From positions 45,938,966 to 46,002,965 of the forward strand of contig OW804094.1 in assembly GCA_942159475.1 (NCBI GenBank): 64,000 bases of DNA, read 5' to 3'. How positions within the stretch are numbered: position 1 is the stretch's first letter; each line of letters opens with the position of its first letter. A program made the position numbers and the translations under genes. The notes below the pieces were generated by a model. It did no database searches. It was not told the DNA's origin and worked only from the letters and a program-made list of their open reading frames with translations. Shown in pieces: positions 36,201 through 51,400 of this stretch. This DNA is from Sthenelais limicola. Its lineage: Eukaryota; Annelida; Polychaeta; Phyllodocida; Sigalionidae.

Positions 36201-39200
36201 GTTAAAAATGCAAATGGTGATATAAACTATAGGATAATTGTGCGGGTCAAATATGTTGTAAGTGATAAAAGTTGTTAGATAATAGATCATCTTTGCAACT
36301 GAATAGAACATGTCAAATATAAACATAGAACATATATCCCTCAATGTGCGTCGAACATTCTGTAATATGGTCAATATTCTATAGCCCTTTTTTAATTTAG
36401 TATATTAAAAAGCTCCATTCTGCCAATGCCAAGAAAGGAGATATATCCTGTCAGGCTTCATATGACTTGTTTTGTGGGACATTTTCATTATACTAATAAT
36501 TGGAATAAATCGGCCGCTATAGTATACGACAATGCACACGGTAGGTAACGTTAGACATACACAAAAATGCATCAAAGAAACGCTGCCCAAAACATGTCCA
36601 TATAAGAAACACATATTTTATCTCATAGCCCTGTCCTCTTATGAGCAGTTCCATGGTCATTACACCTGTTCCTTTGCTGAAGGTATTTGAAAACAGTCCC
36701 TGGATCAATTATTGATAAATTTTAGGTTTTTCCATTCACTTCACGTACTCACCATGAACGTACACACATCCTTTCATGTCATCGTTACATTCTTATTCTA
36801 GACCCATCAAGCTTTGTGCTCATAGCATCGATTGGTTTTTTTGTCTGAGCTCTCAAAGGTTAAAGCTAATCAGGGACACACTACTCACACTCGACAATTA
36901 CCTAGCAAACAAAAGGCCATTAAAAAGCTTGACAATTCCTCCAATTCTGCTTATAAGAAAGACTGGGCGGACATGATTGCTTTCCTCTATGGCCTTTTTT
37001 CAAATGAGTTTTATAGTCGCCTCTTATCATAGCAAATAGGGTATTTGGATTGGTGCGATGTTAAATTCAGATGTTACTAGTGTGAATTGCTGCAATCTCA
37101 ACTATAAACGAGTATCAGAACATAGATTTGTTCATTCATTTACGGTAACACTTTAGTATTTATTCCCTTGCAAAACTATGATTACATTCCTTTGTACACA
37201 AATGAGCTGAACATACATATTAAACCTTTGAGGAATGAAATTAAACCCCGGAAATCACATTTATATCGTAAGGTAACGGCGAAAAATCATCCTAATGATG
37301 TGTCAATGATGAGCATGAATTGTGTGTCATCCTAACGGTTTGCTGAAATGTTTGAGCAGATTGCTTATACAATGAAAATGCATTAAATTAATCCTTCTCT
37401 TTTGACATGTACCGTTGCTAATGTAACACCCCCACACACCACACACCCATCTCAACCCCCATTTGGTGGGAAAATGTAGTGCAAGCAAAGTGCAGGGTTT
37501 TACTAGATGACAGGGGTGGCAACACCTTTGCTTCACTCGGATAATACCTGGTATTAGGTGAACGTGATTACCATGGCAAGGTACGACGGGTCCTTATTAC
37601 AGTTGTAATATTATGCAATACTACAGCGCTTGGACGTGAACAAAGGAATTGCTTCTGCAGCTATCTTCACCGGACGCAAATGAAACATACTAGTATTAAC
37701 ACACTGCGACTTCTTCTCCAGCTTCTTCCGTTGCACGTTTTGCTCAATATTTTATACTTCTGAAAGGCCTGATTAGTAAAAAGATCTATTTCCAATGAAA
37801 ATGTGCCTTTATGACTTCTACCTGATTGCATGTGTTGGGTTTTTTCAAAGCTTTCCATAAATTTACGTGTTTTCATCAGTGACCAAGTTCACTTATTTTA
37901 CAGGATAGGCCTGCTTTCTATGAGCTGCCCTAGATTTGATTTTTCCCTGTATTAATACAACATACTGTTTTCATTCTTTATTCAACAGAGCTGCGTGTGA
38001 GTACCGGCAGTGTAACAACTACTTGGTCTAGAGTTTTATAATTTGAGGTTTATGTTGGGTATAGCTAAGAGTTGTTATTTTGCAATATTTAGCAATTATA
38101 CTAAATATTATTATTATAATAATTATAGTATTCTAAACATCATGAATAGAGTTTCGCGGATGCCAGGATTCTACCATCATCGTGTATTATGATAAAACAA
38201 TGTTTATATTTTGATCATGACATATCTGATATTTAAGAATTATTTGAACGAGGTATAGTGAGCATATTTGTGTACATGTCTTACCCAGAGGCTTAGCGCT
38301 GGGTTAGGCTAATTCTTTAGTACAAGCTTTAGGGTTGGTTATATTACTTACCTGAAATACAGTTTTCATATGATATTGGCTATTTGATTTGTTTTACCTT
38401 TTACTTTAGCAGTAAGGCTCGTCGTACCAGAGCAAAATCATTACATAGATTAATATTCCTCTTGTAAGTAAGTCAATCCTAAGTAATAGGATTGATACCA
38501 TATAATCATTATTACAATTATCTTACGTTTTATGTATCAAATATTTCGATAATGATAAAAGGCATGTGCATGCTGCTGCTGTAGAAAAATGCTTTCCTGA
38601 CTTCTGCACTTGACTGTTGCTTCCCCCATTCATTTTTCTAGGCACACACCTGTGTTCTCCTTCAAGAAAGAAGCACCTTCGTGCGTGAGCAAGCAACATT
38701 AAAAGCATTTGTAAGGCGGCGTTTATGTAAAAATCCAAGGCAGGTGCATATTTTTTGTCCAGCCAGAATTCGCTTCTCCTACCGCCTTTACAGGACAATT
38801 GTGCAATTCCTACGCTAAATTGTATTGCCTGGGACAAACCTATGTATAATGTATATCCTTTTGTCAGATATGGATACCATATTATCATGTAATGATTATT
38901 AATTATTAGTTATGATGAAATCCTTCTTACTTAATAGACTTCATCTGTTGCGACTGTGTGGCTAACATCTAAACTCCTATAATCTAATTCCAAATGAATG
39001 TTCACTCCTCACAGTTCGTTTGGAAATTCTTCTTTTACACCTGGGATAATCATCCTTATTTATCTGGCTAATGACCTGTATTTAATGAACCGGTATATAC
39101 ACGCATAATCACGGTGTATATGACCATAGTAAATCTTCTAAATGGTTTATTATGAGAATAATTGAATTCATCTTGACAGTACAGGTAAGAGCTGTCAATG

Positions 39201-42200
39201 CAAATACAGGTGTGGCTAGTTTACCTGAGTAGTGGACTTTGCTGAATACCCCCTCCCTATCACTGCCAACAACGCCCATCCCCCATGTATACACCCTCCC
39301 TCTTCTTGCACATCACATCTTAACTCCTGTTACTTCGCTACACCCTCCAACTCGCCGCAGGCTAAGCTTCAAATGACGCTCGCTGAAGTTATTTTTGTAA
39401 TTTTCCAGCACATTACCCCTGTTCGCAAACACTCAGGCCGACCGCTGATAATAGCTTTTGGTGAGAATATATTAATAAACACTGTGTAAAGGGGACTTGC
39501 CTGTGTCTAAATTATAATATATAAAATACATCGTCATAACTTTTGTAGAATAGATTAATGCAATCTATTTTGTTGTCAAACGTATTTAGCCGTCCATTTG
39601 GTTCTTAGGGGAATATAATTCCGCATTGTGATGTACATGAACATATTCTTCTCATAATTCCTAGTCTTAGTTTGTTTCACATTCTGATGATTTGTTAGCA
39701 CACCATTTCAGAAAATCACTATACATGTATATGACTATACTCAAATGGATACGTTTTATTATTGATATGACATAACCAAGGTATATTGCTCATTAAGCAT
39801 GCTGGTGACTAATGGCAGGTATATGGATATATAAGGCAAATTATATGGAACAAAACACAATGAATAGAGAGGTTCATCTTTCATATGGATATCAGTGTGA
39901 ATAATAGAAAGTCAGTAACTGCAAAAATGGATGTATACATACTTTGCCCTATAACAATTGTCTTCACTTCTCTTTAGTTGAATTCAACCGTAACGAGATA
40001 AAAGGGTGCATATTAACCTTATTACAATCTTGTATTGCTCCTGGTTTATATGTCCATGTGCACTTGGTATTGTTTTGCTGCGTCCCATTAATATCTATTT
40101 CAATAATTCACGTTTGTAAATGGCAATTAGGATTGTCTATAGTCATTTTGTTGAACAATTACTTCATCGAAGTGCTTACTTCTTAGTAGTTTATTTTCTT
40201 TGCGCGTATCTAGAACTGCAGTATATATGTATACATGCGTCCCTTTTTTGCCAGACACCAGTCCGCACGGAAGCGGACGTATGTCTTTCTGGTCATGTCT
40301 TTCACACCTACCCGGAACCACACGCAATGAAGAGTTGCCATGAAAGAACCACACAAAAAATCGACGTACCCATGCTTTCATTGAAGCTTCCTCGATGAAC
40401 CTGTGGCCTGTCCTATAGAACTTGATTGATTGCTGAATGCCATGTCACTAAAGACGTGTCATTACACATCCATTAGTTTGTGCCTACCTCTGAAGATCCC
40501 CGTTGCAACGGGTGTTGAGTAGGGGGAACGTTCCTTAGAAAACTGGCTTAATTCCTGATGATCGGTTTCTCTCTGTCTCACTTTCTCTCCTATCTTCTCT
40601 TTTCCCCTTGATTCCCCTAACCCTATCTGATTTTCTCTCTTTTCCCAAAATAGATATTAACTGGCATTGACCTGTGCCAATCTGTCATTCTGCAACCTTG
40701 TGAGAACCAATTGATGGGAAAATCACAGTAATCCATGCAATCTATGCATAAGCTATACAATCTATACACAAGACGATAATGAAAAAGGAAGAAGACAAAG
40801 CTACAAACAAAGCAAGTGAGTGAATTGGAGAGATGGAGGTTGTCAACCGGGGCTTCTGTTGATAGCAAATAGAGATAGATGCAGAGACTGGCTTGGCTTA
40901 TTGGGAGTGTTTGAGATTTGCTGTATTGGCAATTCATCACATCAAACGCCTGGGCTGTAGCATAAATTACAGACTACTGGCGCTGCCTGGCTCATTAAAG
41001 TGAACTGCCTATGGATAAATCTTGCTTGGATCCTGATATTAAGAGCAATTAATATATTATTTTCATGATATGCATGTATATTATATAATGTCTTGCATAT
41101 CAGATATTGCGACATGCTCCCTATTGCAAAGTGGAATACGACCTCTTGTCTATTTATTCTTTCTGTCCAGTACCTCTGTGCAATGCCATATAAATTTGTT
41201 TTTAACGTGGTCATGGAAAAGTGTCAACACCTCTAAGCAAACATACTGAAATCTAAAAATAAACCAGAATATTAATGTTATTATTAAATTTCCTGACGCA
41301 CACAATATTATACCCATTAAGATGATACGAGTAATTTGTTTTAACCAGGGACAAATAATATTGTTTGTGTAAGATTCCTTAATGGTATGAATTACTTGAT
41401 ATCATCAAGACTGATGACCATTACTCAGATACTTTGAAGTGAGTATTATGTTTAATGTTATTGTATAATTATTGTATATATATCCTTCTGGCGGGCCTTG
41501 ATCAATACGTTTGAATGTATTTATTAAACCTTTCTTCAAAGATAGTCTATTATATAGAATGTGGGGGCGACGCCTGAAAATACCTGATGAATGTGAGAGA
41601 TATGTGTTGCTGTAAGCCTTTACTTCTTTAATGTGAATTCAATGGAGGTCATGTAAATACCATTTTATAATGTTATTCTATATTATTTTATTTAGAACGG
41701 GCCTGAATAAAAATATTTCAATAGAATTACTCACAATAATTTTGAATTGTAATAACACCGTCTAAATTTGTTTCTGACTTCCTTAATTCTTTTTTCAACA
41801 AATATACAAACCAAGCACAATTTAATTAAATGTTAGTGGTCACATCTGCGACGGATGCTTTCAGAAGACAACATGAGTCGGACATGATAAGTTGAAACTT
41901 AATAAGTACTGCATGCTCGTGTACATAAGAACAACCCAATTGTGGTATCATGTCTCTTAGAAATCACTTTCCGCCCTTCCCCACATGCGAGCAAGATGAT
42001 AATATGCTAAACATGAAGCAAGATTAACTCGAGTGGCCAGGATAAATATATAATGAACGGGTTAGAATTACTGAATGTAACTGTTTGACTTCTTGTTTAT
42101 AATAATCCCTGCTGTCATTCTCATGTTTACACATTTGAATGTGTTTCAGGGGAGTCTTGTTGACTTGGTGGTAAGAATAATTTGCGGAAGAGGGGTTAGT

Positions 42201-42456
42201 TCGGTTAGTTTAAATGGTTTTATTCAGGAGTCAACATTACACCATTACATCCCTTTTCCCAGAAGATCCTAACATCTATACTTTTCACGTTATTTATCTA
42301 ACTCTATATCATGTACTATGCATACTATGTAGAAAGCATTGCTATCAAAATAAGCAAAGATGGACAAATTGCTATCAACGTCACACAAAATATCGCTACA
42401 TACATATCATACCAACATACATACATCATGAAGAAGCATACAATTGTTCAAATTTT

Positions 42457-42458
<2 letters not shown>
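30208..42458. other. Long gene-free stretch
   Basis: Twelve kilobases without a convincing exon. 30650-30800 is extremely AT-rich and then switches to G-rich DNA (30800-30960). A GC-richer patch lies at 31180-31500. CCTGAATAAAAAT at about 35186 and 41702 resembles the end of the LINE 3' UTR (GCCTGAATAAAATTT) and may mark poly(A) sites or 5'-truncated relatives; the flanks are too diverged to decide. Open stretches at 35645-35944 (plus) and 38523-38888 (minus) are within chance length. Confidence 0.45.

Positions 42459-42487
<29 letters not shown>
42459..42487. repeat. (GT)n joined to a poly-G run
   Basis: (GT)7 runs straight into 16 G, the reverse-complement form of the poly-C/(CA)n repeats at 18120 and 24864. 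Confidence 0.95.
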
Positions 42488-45400
42488 ATTTGTGTCTGCA
42501 AAATGATCTCTCACAGACTATAAAAACAATATATATATAGATGTGGCATGCAATCTATCTGAAAACACGTGGGAAGACTTTCACAAACAACCGGTATGAT
42601 TTGAATTTGAGGAACACTATCTGATGAAAAGATTGATTATCTTATTAAGATATGCCATTTAAACAACGCAGGATTATATTTGTGCTGTGGACAATGGTAA
42701 ATGCATATTTTTATACGGTAACACTATCCCACTTTCCAACTCTTCAGTGCCGTTTTACTTCGGAAATGGACCGTTGTCTCATGATAACCCATTGTCGGAC
42801 GTTTGTATTTTTGTCGCCAAAAACAACGTCAATCCAATCCCAGCAATGTCTATATATAGTTTACTTCTTTAGTTTTACAAGGAACAAATTGCAATTCGTG
42901 TATAACAAACCATTAGGGAGGGGAGCAGCTGAATTAATATGAACGAACCCATAATTCGACAACTATTGTGATATGAACAACTGCCACGATATATTTGGCA
43001 TGATATACATTATTTGGTATGGCGTGACAATTCATTTTTCTGAAGCAAAATTCCATACCGGTATTCTATTATAAAGCTTGGCAGTGCGTATGTAGAAACA
43101 AGGAAGATTGTGATTTGTGTATCATCCAATAACAGATTTTATTTTGACTATTTTCATCCAATTATAGATCTTATTTCTCTTAATTCTAAAAACGTTCAGC
43201 GATGATTAATTCATTAGAAACACAATATGTTTGAGATTGCCGTTTTAAATGGTAGTTATACAGTACTGTGCTTATGGAAAGTAGTTTCGAATTGGCGACT
43301 TATAAAAGAGATATTCGCTCAGCATATAAATCATGATAGCAGATCGCATAAGTCACTGTAATAAAACTTGAATGATAATTTTATGTAAGCCAATCATGTT
43401 GCAAAAGTGCGCATGAATACAGAATCCGTGCAGGGGACAGATTTGTGTTCCACCTCTTGCTTCCCTCGATTAAGAAGCTTATACATGTAAAGATGCACTT
43501 AACTGTGCATTTCATATTATGTTTGGTGCAGAAAATTGATCTGCGTTTCACATTACTTCGCAGCTATTCCTCAGTAAGTAATAAAATTTCCATGCAGCAA
43601 AATATCCATAAAAATGCAAATTTGATCTCCCCTGAGCCAAATAAGCTCACGTGCTTTTGATATCTGAGAGCGAATCCATCGAGGAGAAAAAATAATGCCC
43701 GACTAACATGCACCATAATTCCCCATATTTCCAATATCCTCCCTCGGATTCATAAATAGCGTGATGACATTAGCCCAGTGTGGCCATCCTTCTTATGCAC
43801 GAAACTCTGTTCAATTTCGGGTCCTGAAACTGTCGATAGTTTGTTTATTCTTTTGTGTGACTCGCTTACATGTTAACAGGCAATTATGGTGTCACCAAAG
43901 GAGCGTCTTCGATGCAAAATATTCATTCAAATGGACAAGAAGTAGAAGCTATAGCTATTTGGCTACTGAGTCACGTATAAAAGCCATTCGTACATGTATG
44001 TGAACCGCAACCAACTATGTCCTGTATCTACTCCTTTCGCCACAGACGTGACAACACTCGCTGCTACAGGGACAGAACAATGGTTGTTACGTCTTTGAAA
44101 ACATCAATCAACCGTCCTCTCTTGATATTATAGCTACAGGCATGACAATACAGTGATGCCATAATGAAAGTAATGCTTCCCTTTGTGTGTGCACCTTGAA
44201 TTGTCATAATGGAAATTAGCACAAACAAGACAAGGCTACTGGAAAGCATATCAAACCAGGTAGAAATTCCTAATATAATATGCGTCAGGTTAAGTAATTG
44301 GCTTCAATGTGAGTATATATACATGTAGGTGACAACGAAAAGCAAAACTTGCTTTAGAGCAGAAAAGACAATGTGACAGCCGCGGCACGTTAATATCGTT
44401 CATTGACACTGCTTCTCTGCTTTCAAATAATTGCAGTTTGATGAGGCCTGATCAGGTTGTCAGGTAGCCGATCTTAAAGCTGCGGTGTATAATATCATCC
44501 GAATTGATATGGATGGATTACAAAGCCAGCCCCCACCCGCCTTGAACTCCTGACAGTGCTGGGAATTATGTAAGGCCTTGAGGAATACCGTTGACCCACT
44601 TATAAAAAATATATGCTCACTCATTTGGGGATTGTCTCATCTTTATGCATAAAGAAAATTTTAGTCATTTTTAATCCCTATCTATTTGATATGCGTTAGA
44701 CATGCATAAAATCAATTTCTCCCGAGCGGGGAGATATGGTAATATTACATTACAATCTTACCAGACATCGTCGCTCCGTCAATAACTGTCCATGATAGCC
44801 CAAATGCTTCAGCTGGTCGGGCTGCAGCGAGTACTCGGTTCTACTTCCATTCTGCACATTCTATTTGTAGTGCACAAGCGTACCACGAATGGTTAAGGAG
44901 GCTACACCAATACTCAGTGGTCACATCTTAAACATGTCCTTTGCATTTTTAGATTGTTGTTATTGGAAAACATCTATTACGTTTGTCGGCAAAGAATAAA
45001 AGGCATTTTTCATAGATAGGCTATTTTCTTTTCTTTTATGGGTTTTGTGGGGTAGAATGCATTTGTCAGTGGTATATATGATCACATAGTCAGTATCCAG
45101 TATTGCTGTCTAAAAAGTCCTGACTGTGTATGAGTGCAATAATCTACAATGCAATATGTCGAATTGAATGTATTAAAGTCACCAGGACATAATCCCATGC
45201 ACTCAATCTTTTGCCAAATTAATCATACTTTTGTCAAAACAATTTATCGATGACATCGACCAGCAGGATTCCCTACCGTAGCCTATTGCTGTGTACAGGT
45301 ATGCATACAGTTATGTATATCGCATATTACACGATCATAATACTTCCGTACGCCTGAATAAAACAGATACTTGCCTATCCTATTTAATTGAATCTTCATA

Positions 45401-48400
45401 CACCGTATGGCTTTGGATCAACACACTACTATTGTACCGTAAGCTTTCTGAGGCTGCTTTCTTTCGTGTTTGATGATACAAAATGCATACAAAGGGGTGT
45501 ACAAACGCAAATTGTTGAATTTATATAGCATGCCACTCAATTCTGTATACGTTTGCATAACTCATTGGTGTCATGTAACGGACGTGGTTTTATCATAAAT
45601 GTAAGCTCTAAACTCACATTGCTATCCTTCTTGAATCGCAACTTCCCATTTTATTGAAACTTTTGAAATGTGTTTTATCTTAAATGACACAATGTCAGAG
45701 ATCACCCTAAGACTGCAAAGTTCTTTTAGTATATTCCTCCATCATACGTTGCACTCATTGTATGTGCACATGACATTGTAGTATCTCTTTCAATAATGTA
45801 GACAACTACAGGAACTATCTATTACAACACTGTACAGCAGGATCGTTTATGATGAAAAAGCAAAGAGCAAAACGTGGGACGACAAGAAACAAAATGGAAA
45901 GGAAGCACAAAACAGAATGTATCAAATAAAATCCTGAGTGAACTAAAATATCTTATATCAGGATCGTATATTTCCCTGGTGTGTTGTGATCCCAGGGTGT
46001 CACGAACTAATGTATTAACGCATTTGCGTTATTTGTGTCAGCATCTCTGGCAGTACCTTGTGTTTGCAGCTGCATTTCTTGAGGAAAAAGAGCCTCATAT
46101 TCCCGTGAGGTGAGATGAATGGAACGTCCTGAGAAACTGGGCAAATTCTTGGCTTGAAAAAACAAAAAGAGTAATAATGCAAAATGAAAGAACAAAGGCA
46201 CATTGTGGAAGGGAGGTAAAAAAAAGAGATGCAGATCCATGGCGAACTGAAGAAAATTATTAATCATTATGACTTTTCAATGAGAAATATCAAACACGAA
46301 AAGTACTTTTTCGTTGCGAATAAAACCTCATAATGGGATTACTCGGACGCGTGTGTGTGTCTATTATAATCTAATATCGCGACATTCTGTGCAATTCCAA
46401 GCAATTCAAATACACTGAAGGCAAATCCAAATAGGCTCAACTTTCCACAAGATCCTTTCGATTGTTTATTTACTTTTTTACGGAAGAAACTTTTTTCCTG
46501 CTGGACAAGTGGAGATTAAAAAAGTGAGAATCATATTGAAGACGAAACACCGCCTGGTGGCGCGCGAGAGAGGGCGCTCTCCTGTGCCAGAGGCGTGAAA
46601 GACGACCAGCTCTTGGTGCGGGCCTGATACATGGTGTCAGAGAGCTCTGGGATTTGCAGAGGGCCTCCGGTATTACGTCATCATTCAGGTGCACATGTGT
46701 CCAAATGAGACCACGCCTTGGGGACAGTAAAAGGAGGAGGGTGCAAGCTTGATGGGCTGCTGTCACTGACGAGTAGGCTTCTTCAGCATGGTGGGAGCTT
46801 ACGTGGAGAAAGGGAGGGAAAGTGGGAGGGAGGTAAGAATGGAGGGATAGAGGGTGTTCTGGAAGGATGGGAGCTTATGCTTCATTCCAGCGACAATGGA
46901 TTTTCTTAACAACAGCAGGGTTCGGAACAATGCTTTATACCCGTGTAGGTGATATTTTAACCGATGAGACGCTCAGACGTATGAAAAGGCTTCCACTCCC
47001 GTATACGCTTTGTGTCATATATATAATATATATTCCACATGTGCTCCATTTGTACACCACACCAGATTTGCTTGCAGTTTGCTTGCTCCATGAGTAGACC
47101 ACACCAGATTTAACGTTACTTGCAAGCTACAAAAGAAAATCCTGTAATCAAAGCAATGTATTCAACAATTGCTTGTGTGACTGAATTACATCTGTGCAGG
47201 ATGCCCAGGTTTTGAAATGTAATAGAAATCTTGAATCGAATGGTCGAAGCTTATCGCGTGTTTTTTTGTCTAATGACAGCGTGGGTCAAGGCATATAATT
47301 AAATATATAGGCTTAAAACAACAGGAGGCCATTCTGCAGCTGCTATCGTTTTAATGCAACTGGTTATACTCAGATTGGCTCCAATTATAGATATATGCTC
47401 ATAATTCTTAAAATCTTTATCACACTCGCATAGTGTATTGAATAATATCTATATGTATAGGCCCTATTTTAGAAAACTGCATGGACGTCTGCAGGTATAG
47501 GCTCGACATATCTCCTGTAGGTTCAACTAAGCCATTAGCATCACCGCTATCTCATACTTTCCCATTTTAATTTGCTTAAAAGCAGCTCTTTGAATTCCCC
47601 AAGTTTAAATTTTAAATATCGTCCTTTGTTTTCCCTGGTGCATGAATGAAGGCTGAGAGCATAAGAGTAATGTATTATTTTTGACTGCCCTGTTATACAA
47701 AAGGAGTTCACCTATGCTAGGAACATCTGTGCAATGCCGCTCGACTGTAGTACTGAAAATACATTGGGACATCAGCCAATACATCCTACGGTAAGGAGAT
47801 ATACCTTGGCCATACGTTGTAGCGTTCGTGCTGTCAGATGTAGGCCATATATATCGACCAGAAAGGGAAAAAAATATCCCTTTGATCTATACACTCTAAA
47901 AGCGCATACATGTAGGCCCTATGCATCTATTAATGTTAAGGCTAATACGTGTATATGCTCAATTCTTATCCCCTTTCTGTCTTCGACACATATCAGTTAT
48001 GTTTTACATTCATAATTAAAATCTACTGCATAGTACTTATTAGCACTCGCTTGATTTTAATTGTTCAAAATGTCCAATAAAGAGAGTAATTATCTGCAGA
48101 ATGTGTTTGAATGTGCAATTGAAATTCGTATTTCGCTTATATTTCCGAAGGAAAAACTGTCCATTCTCGTGTTAGCTGTGAAAACGGGAGCTTTAATTGC
48201 AGTACCATACCGTTCTATTAGCGCAGCCGGAGACGGATCACGTTCGAAGTTATTTTTCTGCAATGCATCTATCACTGACTTGTATCGTGCAGCCAAACAA
48301 CCATAGTTGTCTGTTCCATAGTCCAAGCCAAGATAGATGGGCCAGTAAATCGCAGAAAGGTTTACAAATTGCACACACCTTTGTACCCTAGAGATTATTA

Positions 48401-51400
48401 AGAGGACGCTGGATAGGTTCGGTTTGATAGGAAGCGTTTACCTTTCCCCCATACAAGGTTGCATCCCCATTGAGATTATTGGACTGGTGATCATAGGTTA
48501 ATTCCCGCCTTGCCAATTTAAGATCGCCGAGAGAAACTAATTGACAATAAGCTGGCAGTGGCTACGATAATCTTAAGGTTGATTGATAGACATCGGTATC
48601 TCAAACACAAATTCATCGTCTGGATTCTTGGTCATTGTCATGGCTAAGAGGATCTCGGCCCCCAAGCGTCCGCATGCCCGATGTTGGAGATAAGGAGATG
48701 AGGCGCCGCCAGTGGCCAGGTCGCGAGATACTCTCCTCTGTTACAGCGCGCAGGGGTCGTCTGTGGGGCCACCTATTGTTTACCGCGAGAATTAGTATTA
48801 CCCCATTTACTGCGTCCCTGCTTTGGCAGAGAACGTGGGCAATGCAGCTTATTTATTTTGAATTTCTATTGAGGAAACGCACATGGTTAAACCATATTAT
48901 ATAATTATTCCATGTATAGTGATGCACCAGTAGTTATTAACAAGTTTAGACTACCAGTTTACCATTAATCCGGTAGTTGCTGTTTCTAACCATCTATATC
49001 TCATTGCGTTTCTCCCAGGAAACGTAGCAGTGGTGCTCAGTTAAGAAACAGTTCACATAAATGGTGTTGTCTTAGCTTTATGAGTTCTTTTTAGAAAATG
49101 CTCTAGAGAGGGAGAAGAAGTGATCGAGGAATCAATACTTTATCTGTATGGCCATTGATAAAAAGAGAGAATCTAAGTTACGTAGGAATTACTTATGTAG
49201 AAAAATGCTTTTTGGTTGATTTAGCTGGAAATGCAGCTTATCACTAGGTCCTATACAGATTTCGAGACTAAACATTTCATTTGATTATTATTTAGAAGAA
49301 AGCGTAATTGTTGGAAATTCCTGTTACTCGGAAATTCCTGATGTTTCTGTATTTCCAAAACTTTACCTAAGCTGAAATTATACATATGGCGTGAATTTGA
49401 ACCTCCGCTCGGTCCAAGGCCAATGTTATCACCTCAGATCTTGTCACTTTACACGGATATTGCAAACTGATTACCAAAACTACACATGAATTACGATAAC
49501 ACTAGTTATCACCATGCACTGCATGCTCAAAGTCGCATCTCATAGAGTGAATGAGGCTAATGATGGTTTTGACTCTCCTCATATTGTAATTCCCATGGGA
49601 TATTGTGTAGGATCCACGCTTAATTGAACGGTTCTACCAGCTGTGTTAAACTATAATGCTAACCATACTACCAATAATATAGATCTATACATTGCTAGCC
49701 GCAAATCTTAAATCAAATAGCGATAGAAATGGTTGCATTATAGTGGGTAAATGCATAGAGATTGTATGTACATGTGCCGGTATACATATAGACACATATT
49801 ATATGCATGCAGGTCTATAATACATGTGTGCTAAATAGGGACTGATCCCTCCCTCAAAAGTTTAAACCTGCCTTTAGTTGTTGTAGATATATTAGTAGTA
49901 TCCATATAGAGTAGTTTCCATTGATCAGATTGATGTCTGCTGGTAGCACAAATAAAACAAACTACTCTTTCTTTTGCAGAATAAGATCGACGTTGAGAGA
50001 CGCATTACATATGATGCACAAATAATCCATGTACTCGTGCTTGGTTATTGTGAAAAAAAGGTATGCCGAGATCCCGACACTGGAATCGGAGAGTAATTGC
50101 CTCTCCTTCCACGGCAGTGTGGAATATTGCAATATTTTAGTACAAAAAAATGTCGACGCTCAAACTGTAGTTGGGCCGACGGTTTTTGAATCACATTTTC
50201 AGTGATTTCACAAGTCCAAATATGAATTAACTGGTAGCTTAGTGAATAGCCGGTGAATCTTACCAATGTTTAGATATGATATACTTTAGGAAAATAAAAC
50301 AGTAAATCGACTTTATATCCAAGGTTTGGAAACCCCCTTGGTCGGAACATAATCATGAAATAGAGGCGAAGAAATCTATTTCAATTCCATCTTTCGGTGT
50401 TAATACTGAAAACCTAGCCTCGGAGAATTCCCTTTGTCCCCTTGTTTTTTCTCCCTTTTTTGGTTTCATTATCCCGGGGGTTCGAATTTGATCATCTGGC
50501 GGCTGTTGGATATTGTTTGGGAGGACTGAATTTCGTATTGCGCTTGAAAGGATGTTCTTTTTCTGTTCCCAGACAAATAAACGCTTTGCAATTTTTCGAT
50601 GCAAACTATTTTAAATAGCCTAAAAATCCAATGTTCCAATTCCATGTCCAACTTTAAATTTAAATGTCGAATGCTGACACAGCGTTTTGGGGAAAAGGCT
50701 AAAGTTTCTTCAGTTCTAAATTTCTTAGGGTAAAATATTGTTGGAAATAACCCCCAGCCTTTTTATTTCCTTTTCAGACTTGGTTATTTGTAAATTGCAT
50801 GCATCTGTACGTTTGGTATTAATTCAAAAACTACGCAGCAAAGAATCATCATGCCTATGCAACTAGATCATTGGAAATAGAAATCCAGAATAAAAATCAT
50901 CGTGATCTTTTTTAAAAAGATTTTATTTGCGTACAATTTCAGGGTAAACCGATATTCTCATGTTACACAAAGCTGAAAAAATAATGATATAATCCTAACA
51001 ATACTGGATGTCTCTACAATAGAATCTGATAATTGCAGAATTTCGAATTCTTTAAAATGTGGTAAATAGACTGGTATATAAATCATTATTTTTCGTCATC
51101 CAAGCATATAATATTACAAATAGCAGTATTGGTTGTATATAGATGCTCTCGGTCACTATATTGGTTTGAAAAGATAGATGTATAGGCTACACGTGTATAT
51201 AATCATACATTTTGCATTGAAATTATGTTCCAAAATGCGGAGAAAAGCAGGTTTTAAGAGGTATAAATTCTGGGGCCTGAGACCCCAAAAGCTAGAGCAT
51301 CCAGTCAAAGGCAGCCCTTTCTGACTATACATATTGATCACTTCATATCAAACCATTGCTAGACACATGCGTAGTGAGCCCAAAGATAAGCTTGTTTTGG

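Noticed and set aside
38523..38888. 121-codon minus-strand frame
   Set aside because: About this length is expected by chance once or twice in 64 kb of such DNA; no recognisable domain.
44525..44580. Phrase resembling a primate Alu (CTTGAACTCCTGACA ... GCTGGGAATTA)
   Set aside because: Only a short coincidental match; the rest of Alu is absent and the organism is not a primate.
49380..49450. tRNA-like B-box (GGTTCAAATTC on the minus strand)
   Set aside because: A suitable A-box is too close and no cloverleaf forms.
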